A DNA stretch of 64,000 bases, from assembly GCA_963556495.2 (NCBI GenBank), contig OY747713.1, forward strand, positions 5,020,321 through 5,084,320, in the 5' to 3' direction. A model generated the notes under the pieces. The model worked only from the letters and a program-made list of their open reading frames with translations, was not told where the DNA came from and did no database searches. The first letter of the stretch is position 1. Each line of letters starts with the position of its first letter. The stretch is from Valencia hispanica (taxonomy: Eukaryota > Chordata > Actinopteri > Cyprinodontiformes > Valenciidae). A program made the translations under genes and the position numbers. Positions 12,440 through 23,200 of this stretch are shown here, one piece after another.

Positions 12440-14197
12440 TCAAACCGTTCCCCGCTATCGGCATCAAAGCTGGAAAAAAAAAAAAAAATCAACACCGCTT
12501 TAAAAAGATTATCAGTCCTTGAAACGCGAGCAGACAAAATACGTGATACGGCCTGATAGCCGCAATCTGGACACACACTCGGCGAGCCGCACACACACCA
12601 TTATGCAAAGGTTGAAAGTATCGGCTTTGTGCAGTAAAAAAAAGACTCAACAGCACTTGTGCAGAACGCCAGAATGAAAGGCTGAGACACACACACACCT
12701 TATTAGGACCAGATGTGGCCTGGCAATCAGGCTGAGAAAACTCAGGCTGGGAAACATATGGGCACAATATAACAAAGCTTAATTCCCTGTCTGTGTGTGA
12801 GCGTGTTTGTGAAACTGCTGTAAAAAAAAAAAAAAAAACCTTGCTCGTCTAAATACCAAGATTATAATTTGTTTCCCACACTTTAAAAGCCCTCAGCAGT
12901 TCGCAACAACCTGGTCAGGGACGCGCCGCCACGATGAGGCCAGCTCAACGGAGCGGGATCATGTGACAAAGATAAAAAACAAAACGCGCCGCCCTCAACG
13001 TGTGCGGCCATTAACCGAACACGCCATCCCGATGCGACGTGTCAAACGGTGACACGTTTACCCCCCCCTTTTAATGCCGTCAACGGCGGCTTTGGGTAAA
13101 CTTTATTAAAGCTTGCAATAACAGCAGAGGAGAACCACAGGAAAACAGAGCAGAACACTAGATGAGAAACAGACTCTGAACTTTACTGCATGTCTGGACC
13201 ATTTCTGAAGATTATTTACTTCATACATGCAGCCACTGCAAAGCTCTTTTCTTTCTTTCTGTCTTTCTTTTGTTGCAAACTTTGTATATTTTTAAATCAG
13301 GAACCAACACAAAGTATTTCATAGCTGAAGAGGAAAGAAAATGCAGTTTTTTGTTGTTTTTTTTACTTTAAGTACGCATTTCTATACAACCTTTTAATCT
13401 GAAGCCACCAAAAATGAAAACCAGTGCAATTGACTGCCTTGGTAACGGGTAAATGGGGAGTCCAGCTGTGTCCGATTTAAGCCCAGTTTATGTTTCTTCC
13501 ATCTGCGGAGACACGCAGCACCATCATCCGTCGGAGTAGAGCTCAATTTCTTTAACTATCCGTCGAACGCGACGCAGAGCGCACGTCTGTGATTGGTCAG
13601 CCCCAGATCATGTCACCAGAACGGTGCTCTATAGTCGATGTAATCAGTAGTAAATGCAGCTTTTGGCCACTAGATGCTTTATACGACAAGCCCAGTTTAT
13701 CTAATATGGACTTTTGGTGATGTTGAACACCAGGAGGTGTAGAGAACAACAAAACAGACGCTGTGTTTGTTTGTTTATATGCGTTTTTAGAGGATTCTAT
13801 GAGCTGCAGTTCTAGTAAAAAGTTTTCCTGCTCAATTAAAACTCGCTCTCTGTCGCCCATTGCTCCTTGAGTGGAAATGCGTTTACAAGCTGAAGTAAAT
13901 AAACGGTCGTCAACCAGAGACGTCACTGCAACGGTAGGCACAGCCAGAAAAGGTCAGCGCCCCCCGGAGAAGTAACGTCTACGTCGATACGTGTGTGGGT
14001 GGAAACTTGCTGACGGAGAAGCATAGAAACGGAACCTTTGTGGTCCACAAAGAAAACACTATCCGCAGCGCATGACTGACTACTTTCGTCGAGTTTTGCA
14101 AAAGCAAATTAGCTGGATTAGCGTTGCATCCAGGGCATGCTGCCATGAAGAATCGCCTCGGCCGCACAGATTTTTAGCCGTTAGCATGTCATTACAG

Positions 14198-14310
14198 CCA
14201 TGAGACTCTCATATAGCAACAGTCTTCAGTCAGAAGCTTCTTCGGATTCGACTGCTACTGGAGATCCCTCCTGCCCGCAGAATCACCATCCACGACGACT
14301 CCTTGGGCTG
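14198..14310 (+). mobile_element. Short L2/Rex1-type LINE fragment
   Basis: It matches the 3' coding part of the LINE at 1-795: CATGAGACTCTCATATAGCA, CAGTCTTCAGTCAGAAGCTT and ATCCCTCCTGCCCGCAGAAT align with bases around 604-705. It has no tail and is heavily mutated. Confidence 0.7.
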
Positions 14311-14335
14311 CTTTTCTTTAGCAGGGATAAGAATG

Positions 14336-15337
14336 TAGTGGTGGGCGATATAAAAGGTATAACGTAGAAACTAGGGATGTGTATTAGTAAAAATCCGGCG
14401 ATACGATATGTATCGCGACACAGGGGAGACCATACGATATATTGCGATACTATGAATAAGACAGTATATAGTGTGATTTTTAGAACTGAATTTAACATTA
14501 GAAAAGCTGTGACATCATTCTAAACACTCCAACGTGTTTCATACTTTAACACATCCAGTTTTATTACTAGATCTGGTTGATCCACTGGAACGAAGAAGGT
14601 GAAAACACCCACAAAACTACCAGTTGTACTTTTATATTTACTCCATAAATGACTGTCATCAATAATGGTTCCATTCAAATCCAAAACAAATATCGATACG
14701 ATGTCGGGAAATAAAGTATCGCAATATATCGGTGTATCGATATTTTCTTACATCCTAAGTAAAAACTATAAAAATTTAGCCCAAAGGTAGAGATTTTGAC
14801 TATACAGGCCTACCGCGATTGCGCATTTTGATGATGCCATCAAGGAGGATAAATACTGATGTTCAGTGTTCATCTTCACGCTACATATGGGAAGTTTTAA
14901 AATGTGTTGTTTTCCATTTAAGGAGGGGGAGGCCTGTTATACTTGAAGCTTTTATAATTCAAATATGTGCACCTTTATTTTTTGTGCGATATTAAATTTA
15001 TAAATGGTTAACCAGGAAAGTGGACAATTTTTAACTTTTTGTTTAAAAACAAATAAACATTTAGCTTTTATTTAAAACATCGTTATCTTTTTTGAGAATT
15101 TTTGTGTTGCATTAAAAAAAGAAAAAAGGATTTGAATATTTTTTTTCATGCATTTTGCACAATATATGCTCTTTAAATGGCACTCTAAACTTTTTTTGAA
15201 GTTGTTGTTCTGCTGCGATGTATCTGGAAAGTGAGAATGCTCATAAACAGTGATTTTGACAGATATAGAGAAAAGAAAATATCGCAATAGATATCGTTCC
15301 TGCCCAAGCTTTAGATTATATCGCAATACAGATATAA
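14336..15337. mobile_element. FB-C copy 2, left arm mostly lost, carrying MITE-A copy 4
   Basis: The left end GTGGTGGGCGATATAAAAGG is followed within 40 bp by MITE-A copy 4. After it the FB-C right arm resumes (AGATTTTGACTATACAGGCC, CATTTTGATGATGCCATCAA, TTAGATTATATCGCAATACA). So A inserted into an FB-C copy that had lost, or later lost, most of its left arm. Confidence 0.8.
14372..14757 (+). mobile_element. MITE-A copy 4 (386 bp)
   Basis: It starts TAGGGATGTGTATTAG and ends TTTTCTTACATCCTA, with one C lost in the terminus. Flanking GTAGAAAC and GTAAAAAC (7 of 8, offset one base) fit an 8-bp duplication. Confidence 0.88.
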
Positions 15338-15373
15338 AGACTGGAGATTGGGGCGGAAAACAAAAGCTCATTA

Positions 15374-15445
15374 ATGTGTTAGAATGACCTAGTCAAAGTC
15401 CAAACCTGAATCCAATTAAGAATGTGCTGCAAGACTAGATGAATG
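15374..15445 (+). mobile_element. Tc1-like transposase fragment
   Basis: AATGTGTTAGAATGACCTAG, TCAAAGTCCAAACCTGAATC and CAATTAAGAATGTG match the Tc1 segment that normally encodes VLEWPSQSPDLNPIEN, including the DDE catalytic region. Here the Trp codon is a stop. Confidence 0.75.
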
Positions 15446-16329
15446 ACCGTTTCTGCACAGGATCACTGAAATGACGACATACTCTCTCTCTCTCCCCCTT
15501 ATCCCAAACCACCCAGACCGGGTTTTATCAGCAGGTGGAAATGCTGTCAAAAGGGAGTTGTGGAAAAAAAAACCGAGATGGTAACAGTAACGCCAAAGTC
15601 CAACCCTGAATGTTTAAAGCGTGCCGTCGGGGAAGATCTGGGTTTAAGGTGACACTTTAAAGAGAATCTGTCATTAAACTCAGAAAGGAACAAACGCTTA
15701 AGCCAGTTTTTTTTTTTTACTGTGGCCACATTATAACCAAAGGTCGGGGTACAAGGCCGCAGATCTACGGCGTATGAAAATTCATCGATACCGTTACACA
15801 ACTTGGAGGTTAAAGACCAACTATTGACCCGTTCGGCTGCCTTTGAAGTTGCTAAATAACAGGAAAAAAAAACACAGACTAAAAACTGCAACATTTAGGA
15901 GATTCAAAAGAAAAGAAAACTGTTTTCCTCCAAATTGTAAATGATGAAGATTTTTAGAAAAAAGGGTGATGAATCTAGGAAAACAGCCTCGTTCCTGATG
16001 ACTAACGAACCACATGCTGCTATCAGATCTCCTGTGGAGCTCAGAGGGATAGCCAGAGAGACACAGACAGGCTGGCTGTGATAGTTAACAGCCCTCCGAA
16101 GGCAGATTACTAACTTGGTCCCTAAGCATATGATTCATTCCTCAGACAATAAGACGGGTGTCGCCGGGGACAGGTTAGGCGCCACGACACGAAAAGCCGC
16201 TGAACGAATAAGGGGGGCGTGTGGGAAAAGTGCGATTATGTACAGTGAGGGTGTTTTACACTCGAGTAGCCGAGCTAATATTTCACAGGCACAAAGTACA
16301 AAGACACAGGAGACAGGTTAGCGAGCGGA

Positions 16330-16640
16330 GGTAAAGTGGGTTCATGCGTGGGTGAGCGGACGGAGCGCAGGAATAGCAACCGTGCCCACTCGCGTGCTTC
16401 GCTGCAGATGTCCCCCCGCCGACTCACAGCTCGTTCGTTTTGTCGTCGAGCTTTCACAGATTTCGCCTTTCTCCTCCTCAACGCCGCTGCCGTTCCTTTC
16501 TCTCTTCTCCCTCCCTCCTTCCTCTCTTCCTTCCTTTCAGGCGGTCCCCTCCCCTCCCCTCCCTCCCTCCCTCGCTCGGCCATCTCCTAAGACAAACCGT
16601 GTGTCCTGGCAACCGAAGCTTTCAGCGCCGAAAATAAACA
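16330..16640. promoter_or_regulatory. CpG- and GC-rich block in intron 1, possible internal promoter
   Basis: CpG density rises sharply over the AT-rich surroundings. A pyrimidine tract at about 16500-16575 gives, on the erf sense strand, successive GGG and GGGG runs spaced by single A bases, a G-quadruplex pattern common in CpG promoters. No TATA box or recognisable coding exon was seen. An alternative erf first exon is possible but not shown. Confidence 0.4.
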
Positions 16641-17800
16641 GCGGAGTCACGATGAACGAGACAAAAAAAATAAATGGAAAAGGGAAAAGTTGCAACAGGA
16701 GTTTGGGCGGTGTTTGTCGGTTTAAAGCTGCGTGATGCTGGCAGAGATAAAAGATGCTGCATCTGCATTACTGACATTTTTTTTCTTTTCGTTTTTCCAC
16801 ATCGAACCCAAACTACTACAGCTGCTGCTCTAAAGTTTATAAAAATAACGTACAACCCGATGCATGAGATTCATACGGCGCAGCAATGATAAGCAACGAT
16901 ACGCGAAGATTAACCCGCAGCTATTGCTTTAATAATCTGCTACTTTTATATAAAAACGGGAATGAAACTAGAAGTCTTCTGTAAAAAAAAAAAAATGTAA
17001 ACAAAACAAAAAAAAGTTTCCTTGGATCTGTGCTGTAATTCCAGGTTGTACATGACTGGAATACATTTTATTTTACAGCTGGATTTAAATAAAATAGAAG
17101 AAACTGGGATCTAATATACTAAAAATTTAATTTCTGCTACAAGCAGTGTCCAGAAAACGATCGAGTTTAATTTTAAATAGCTTTTTGGAGGTTTTTTGAT
17201 GCTAAAAACGGGTACAGAAAACACACCTGGACCCCCTGAGGGACTAAACGCTGTGAGGAAACCATTTCATTTATTTTCTAAAACGAAGCGCAATATTGTT
17301 TTGTGAGTCCCTATTGAAGGAGTAACGATTCCCGGGCTTTTCCTCAGAAATTCGCCCCTTTTCACGCCGTGTACACATGTAGCCGGATTTTAAAAAACTG
17401 AATTTGCCCTTAAAAAACGAAGCTCCGTCTACACTTAACCGAGTAAGTGCGTCGTTAAGGACATTCATAGACATGCCAAACCTGTAGGGGGCAGTAGTTC
17501 CCCCAAATCCTATCCACTCAGAGTAACTTTCTATGTTCTAAACTTGTACATGGAGCAGCAAAAAGCGCTCGGACATTCAATGATGCCAACACGTCTTTAG
17601 AAAGAATCGTTTCTGGTTGCCGTAAATCTGTGTTTTCGTGTGGATGATGGGCCAGATTGTAGAAATACTTCCTCGTTTTGGTCTTTTCGTTCTGGAGCCG
17701 TTCGACGTCCTCCAATGTAGGATTCATTTTCACGTTTGGTCCAGTTAAAACTTGCAGATTTCATCTTTAGGCAATTGGTCTTAACCAACATGTAAAAAAG

Positions 17801-18090
17801 TAGGGGTGTAACAATACACGAAAATCACAGTTGGGTACGTTTTAATCAGAAAAAATAAACAAAATGTCCATATGACTTTTTTTTTTTACTTTGATCAGCA
17901 TTAAACAAATAACCTTTTTATCGGAGTTCCTTTCAAGTCCTGAAATTAAAATTAAAGTTGAAAGTATAGGACTGGAAATTTGACTGGATATTTTTTTTAA
18001 ATAAATAAAATAGTACAAGCAGACATAGCCAGAGTAGAAAACAATATAACCGCTTTACAACAGTCCGTGTTAATTGGCAAATTTGTAAAA
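17801..18090 (+). mobile_element. MITE-B copy 1
   Basis: It starts TAGGGGTGTAACAATACACG and contains the B core AGTACAAGCAGACATAGCCA followed by GAGTAGAAAACAATATAACC. The same core occurs near 26535, 28490, 38180 and 38655. The segment GAAAACAA (18037-18044) is single here, so this copy is the empty site of the MITE-A insertion seen in two other B copies. The right end is not defined. Confidence 0.7.
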
Positions 18091-18180
18091 GTTTCAGACC
18101 CAGAAGTCTATACTTTGCAGTACAGAGGAATGTTTCAATCAGCCATATTGTGGATGGAGGAGCGTTCGTACTTTTATCTA

Positions 18181-18800
18181 AACCATCCCATAATATCTCT
18201 AGCTGTTATGTTTAGGGTGGTTATCCTGTTGGGGAGGCGAACCTCCAACACAGCCTCCAGTCTTCTGGAGCCGCCGACACGTTTTCTTCCACGGCTGTCC
18301 GTTGTTTAGCTCCATTCATCTTCAACTTTGACCAGCTTTCCTCGCCCCGACTGAAGAAAAGCATTCCCCAAAGCATGATGCAGACACCACTGTGTTTCAC
18401 AGTGACGTATGGTTTTGTTCTTCTCTGCAGGGCAGTGTTCTCTTGGCTGCATCTCTGCTTGATGCTCTTCTCCCCGTCGGTCTAGGTGGACGTTCGTGTC
18501 TCGCTAGGTCCGCAGGCGTAACCCCATCCTCTCTCCAGGTTCAGATGACGGGTTGAGCAGAGATCTGGGAGACGTTCAGAGCTTGGAATATAGTTTTAGA
18601 ACCCAAACCCTGCTTTATACTTCTCCAGAACGTCCTCCATGGCCTGTCTGCTGGGTTCCTTGGTCTTCATGATGCTGGCGTTCCTCCAAACTGAACACAG
18701 GTGGAGCCTACTTACTTATTAGCTGACTGGTCGCACAGGGTTTTATTTAGGGGCATCAGAGTTAAGAGTGGGAGGAGAAACATTTGCACACTTCACAGGT
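18181..18800 (-). mobile_element. Tc1-like transposon fragment with deletions
   Basis: The minus strand encodes broken Tc1 transposase: TGGTGTCTGCATCATGCTTT corresponds to the usual GGGSIMLWG segment. The order of modules follows fish Tc1. Several hundred bases of the middle are missing. Confidence 0.8.
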
Positions 18801-18846
18801 TTGGACCAAGTAAAAGAGGCATTTAGTCGTCTCCATCTTTGTGGGT

Positions 18847-18867
18847 TTTTTTTTTTTTTTTTTTTAG
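18847..18867. repeat. Poly-T run
   Basis: About 20 consecutive T bases in intron 1, poly-A on the erf strand. Confidence 0.9.
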
Positions 18868-19331
18868 GAACACTCTGTTCTCCCGGGGACAAAAGTCTTC
18901 GTGCAGAAAAGCCAACTCCGCTCCAGACAGGAAGAGGTGAAACGCAGCATTTCAGACCTCGGCTGAGTCTATATATAGAAGAAGTAATCCACCGTTGGCC
19001 TGCAGAACCGGGCCACCTGCGTTCCCCTTTCCAACAGAAACACGGCAAGCAATCAGTGAGCCTGCAGGTTCAACGCTGACGTCACAACGGTTGGACCGGT
19101 GCCCATAATAACAGATCAACATCACTACGGTATTGTTAACAGAGCCTCCAGTAGAAAACTGCTTTCACTAGCAAAAAAAAAGAAAAGAAAAAAAAAAAAG
19201 TTTCTGTAGCACGGTATCCCATCTATCCCTCCCTTCCTCCAATTCTTTGCTGGGTCTAAATTTAGCCCGTGGAAAGGTCGGTGTGCAGGGGAACGATTTA
19301 GGATTCAGGGGCACCGAGAGGTAACGGGCCC

Positions 19332-19344
19332 GGGGGGGGGGGGG
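19332..19344 (+). repeat. Poly-G run (13)
   Basis: A 13-base G homopolymer, one of several long G runs that all lie on the plus strand. Confidence 0.9.
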
Positions 19345-20119
19345 TGGTTGGTCGACTGGAATCTGGATCGGCTTTTATCAGCAACGGGATCGGGACAGCG
19401 CAGAAAGGCCGGAAATACATGGGCACAGAGCAGGAAGCGGGGAATCTCCGCTGGGCGTGGGACGGCAGAAGAGTGTGGCGCGGCTATATTCCTGGGACAA
19501 AAAAAAAAAACAAATAAACACCCTACTGCCAACTAGGAAGTCCAAAATAATAAACAGCGTCCAGCCTATGATTATCAACTTATTGCCATATTCATCAAAC
19601 CGTCTTGTTTCCACGTTTACTTTACAATAACCACCCCTCAGCCACACTGCAATCACTAAAAGACAGCCTAACAGCGCTTTAATGAGGAGGTCTGAGCCTC
19701 AAGCTGCTGTTTAAAAACAATCTTCTCCACGCCGAGCTGAGCTCATAATTGCCCCGAAAGGATTGAGTTCAGATCCGAGGAGCCAGGGGCTTAAAGCCGG
19801 GGAGGAGTCGGAGGCAGAGACGGCACGAGGACGAACTCAGGTGGAAACGCAGTGATGAGACAAAAAAATAATAATGAAAATAAAAATTAATCCTGCAGAG
19901 ATCAAAGAGAAACGAGGACAGCGTGAACTTTGAGGTTTCACATGATCCCTTCGTTACACACGGCTTAAAAAAAGAAGAAAAAAGACACGCATCAACAGAC
20001 TTTCTGGGAAGAAGAGGGAAGGGTTAGAGCATCCTAGCTAAGAAAAACCTGAGCATAATCTTCAGCCAGGATGCAGACAGAGGCTTTAAAAGGTGAGTTA
20101 CAAAATGAGACAGAAACAG

Positions 20120-20460
20120 ATTATAGTAAACTTAAAAACAAAGTTTTAAAAATACTAAAACCACAAAAGAAAAAACAAGAAAAACAATACAAAACAATAA
20201 AAAAGTAAAATTAATACAAAAGTAAAGTGAAACAGTAAAAAAAAATAAAAATAAATAAAGACTAAGTCACAAAAAAATGACAGAAAAACAGAATACAAAA
20301 CAAAAAAGCAAAAAAATTAAAATATGTTAAGACACAAAGAAATATTTTTTTTAAAAGAAAAACAATGTACAAAACAATAAAAAAAGTAAAATAAAAAGTA
20401 AAAACTGAAAGAAACCACAAAAAACAATATATATTTTTTAAACTAAAGAAAAACTCCAAA
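20120..20460. repeat. A-rich degenerate tandem region
   Basis: Irregular repeats of AAAACAATACAAAACAATAA and AAAAGTAAAATAAAAAGTAA type units. Low complexity with no coding value. Confidence 0.75.
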
Positions 20461-20784
20461 TGACTGGATGACCTTGTTCTTCTGAGGGACGCCAGTAGAA
20501 AAGGGGGGATGGGAAGGAACCAGATGGTTTAAAATTGTGTTTTAAATATGTATTTATATTAGCAGCATAGGTGATGTCATGTTACAGTCAAACAAAACGC
20601 CGAATCATCAAGGGGATCACCATCTTTTAGCATCTTACATTAGCGACTAGCTTAGCAAGAGAGCGTCACCGAAACCGCCGTGTGCTCCCCCGACAATTTA
20701 AACCTTTTTTCTTTACGCTGATTTCTTTAAAAACGAAAGAAAAAAAAAGGCTGCCAACGTTTCCTAAACCAGCATGACAAGCAG

Positions 20785-20995
20785 AGGTTGAAAACCTGAA
20801 AGAATCAATTCAGCCTTCTTGTTATCTGCTGAAAGTCTTGCTCTCTTTCGCAGCCTGAATAAACTAGACGCGTCTCATATAGTTTCCTATAAATAGCCAC
20901 TGAGATCTCTGTACTTTCTCTGACTTTATTTGAAAAACACCCCGTTGATACAGAAAAACAGCAAACTGAGTCTTCTCTCGGGAACAACTTCATCA
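20785..20995 (+). repeat. Dispersed repeat J, copy 1
   Basis: TTCAGCCTTCTTGTTATCTG, CTCTTTCGCAGCCTGAAT and GAAAAACACC align with 28815-28945 in the same order, with many differences. Its class is unknown. Confidence 0.45.
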
Positions 20996-21159
20996 CTGAA
21001 GGGTGTTGCTTTTACTCCGACCTGATCGTACTGAGGTACGACATATTCACAAGTCAGAAATAGACCAGACTTTATCGTTCAAGACCAGCCAATCAGAGCC
21101 ATTTAGGCCCAACATCTCATTTCTCTGCGCATCTCTTTTTAAAAACTATAGACGGACCC

Positions 21160-21490
21160 AAAATTATTCATACCCCTGGCAGGTTTAGGCTGAACGTGAC
21201 CTTTTAAATTATTCCAGCTGTGGAGGGAGCTAAAGATTACCGCAAAGACTTTGAGCTGGAAACACAAAAAAAGCTGTGATGGCAACGAAGATTTGATTCA
21301 TTGATCAATGGGAAGTATATAAAATTACCTGACATGCATTTTATATAAAAAAAAGGGAAATAAAATTATTGTTTTGTCCAAATTAAAACGCTTTTTACAT
21401 TATTTTATTATTATTTTTAAGAGACAAGAGAGATTCCACAGAAATTAAAGATAAATCTGTCAGGTGTTTGAATATATTTGGGCTTAACTG
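21160..21490. mobile_element. Possible Tc1-like terminal fragment
   Basis: CAAAATTATTCATACCCCTG and GCTAAAGATTACCGCAAAGA resemble termini of fish Tc1-type elements. No transposase frame is present. Confidence 0.4.
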
Positions 21491-21593
21491 TGTAAAGGGA
21501 TCAGACTCGTCACGTTAGTGGCCGTAAATCGGTTCCTGCCCAAAGTAGCAGAGCTCAGGTACCTCAAGGTTCCTCCAAAAAGTGACCGGACTT

Positions 21594-21611
21594 GGGGGGG
21601 GGGGGGGGGGG
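21594..21611 (+). repeat. Poly-G run (18)
   Basis: An 18-base G homopolymer on the plus strand of intron 1. Confidence 0.9.
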
Positions 21612-22117
21612 ATCCTATACGTTCGATGCTTCGTGTCGACTGAAAACCAAACAATTTATGACAACATCTCACCGTTTCGGATCAACAGTTTTGGACGCGT
21701 TGTCGTCATCTGCAGAACGATAAACAAAAACGTGCCTTTTTGCCATTTCAGCTCTGACACAGCAAAGAGAAGAAATAATGATTTAAGTTTGCCAAATTCA
21801 GTTCAAAATAAGCTTTTTCCTTACAACTTTATTTACATCAAAAAAATTATCGCTGTTGACACACGTAGTCTCCACATTTTAGCCGAAGCAGCAAGAAAAA
21901 AAAGAAAAGAAGCAAAACCAACAAAAGGAACGTTTACTGGGACAAAGTAACTGATTTATTCGTCCCAGATCTTTCCAATTAGATCCAATCAGATCCTGAA
22001 ATTTCTAACCATTCTTCTTCTTTGGTAATAGTTCAAACTCAGATTGGATGGAGAGTGTAAAAAAACAACAACAAACAAAAGAATACATTTTCAATTCTTT
22101 CAAATTTCCAATTCAAT

Positions 22118-22240
22118 TGAGGTCTGGTCTTTGACTAGGCCACTATAACACACGAGTATGCAAACATCTAATGTAATTTGTTGCACTGCTGGATTTTATT
22201 TAGGGGTATCAGTGTGAAAGGAGGCTGTATGCAAATGCAT
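22118..22240 (-). mobile_element. Tc1-like 3' fragment, host of MITE-A copy 5
   Basis: TTGAGGTCTGGTCTTTGACT and TTTAGGGGTATCAGTGTGAA are Tc1 modules brought together by a deletion. The last bases GCAAATGCAT continue after MITE-A copy 5 as AAATGCATGCTAC, matching the usual Tc1 ATGCATGCCAC. Confidence 0.75.
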
Positions 22241-22606
22241 CAGGGAATGTAAGTGAATATCGATACGCCGACATATCGCAATATTTCCTGATATTGCATC
22301 GATATTTAAAAGCAAAATAAATATTTTTTTAGAATTTGAATGGACGCATTAATGATTACAGTAATTTTTGTAGTAAAATTAAAAGTATAACTGGTAGTTC
22401 GTGGCTGTTTTCACCTTTGTTTCAGTGGATCGACTAGAACTAGCAATAAAAACTGGATGTGTTAAAAGTATGAAACAGGTTGGTGTGTTTAGAATACTCT
22501 GTTTTTCTACAGTTAAATTAAGCTTTAAAAATCACAATATACAAGTCTAACTCATAGTATCGCAATACATATCGAATCACCAGATTTTTACCAATACACA
22601 TCCCTA
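22241..22606 (-). mobile_element. MITE-A copy 5 (366 bp) with exact target duplication
   Basis: Ends are CAGGGAATGTAAGTGAATAT and CAATACACATCCCTA. AAATGCAT is repeated exactly at 22233-22240 and 22607-22614. It interrupts a Tc1 relic, so it is younger than that copy. This is one of the two cleanest proofs that the family makes 8-bp duplications. Confidence 0.93.
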
Positions 22607-22939
22607 AAATGCATGCTACAAAATTAACCTATATCATTCTAGTATTATTTTAAAAATAAGAAACAAACTTATGTTCTGCAGCTTTTTTAACTTTAGAGCT
22701 GAAATTTAAACAGCTGAGATGGAGAGGACTCTGATCTGTGACACAAAGGCTGCCCCGGAGCCACCGGTCGCGCCCTGGACCGGTCCGAAGCACCCTGAGG
22801 GGGGAACCAAGGCTGTGATTAAGCTGGCCCCGGATCAGTTTCCATGTGCGCCTCTTTATGTTCCAGTGGCAGGATTTCAAAGCCGTGATACAAGGGGAGG
22901 ACCCTTGAGCAATCAGTGAACCCTTCGCTGTTACACAAC

Positions 22940-23200
22940 TGTTTTGATTCTTTTTTTTCTTCTTCGTAATTCCAATCTCATTAAAGATCATAATTAGGCT
23001 CTGGCAGAGTCAGTGGGTGGCATAAAAATCTTCATGGGAACGTATCATTACTCGAGTGTTAATGAGAAACAAAATCCTTAAACAATCGCATCGGTGATGA
23101 TCTCACAGCTCAGGACTCTATCTGCTAATCTGGAGTGGCTGAGCCAAGGTTGAAGCCTTATCAGTTTTCCCAGAGAAGGAACACATGGATGCATGCATGC
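22940..23200. promoter_or_regulatory. Candidate conserved non-coding block, intron 1
   Basis: Unique-looking sequence between repeats, with homeodomain-like motifs (CTCATTAAAG, CATAATTAGG, GTGTTAATGAG, GCTAATCTGG) and a GATA site (CCTTATCAG). This is a motif impression only; conservation could not be tested. Confidence 0.25.
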
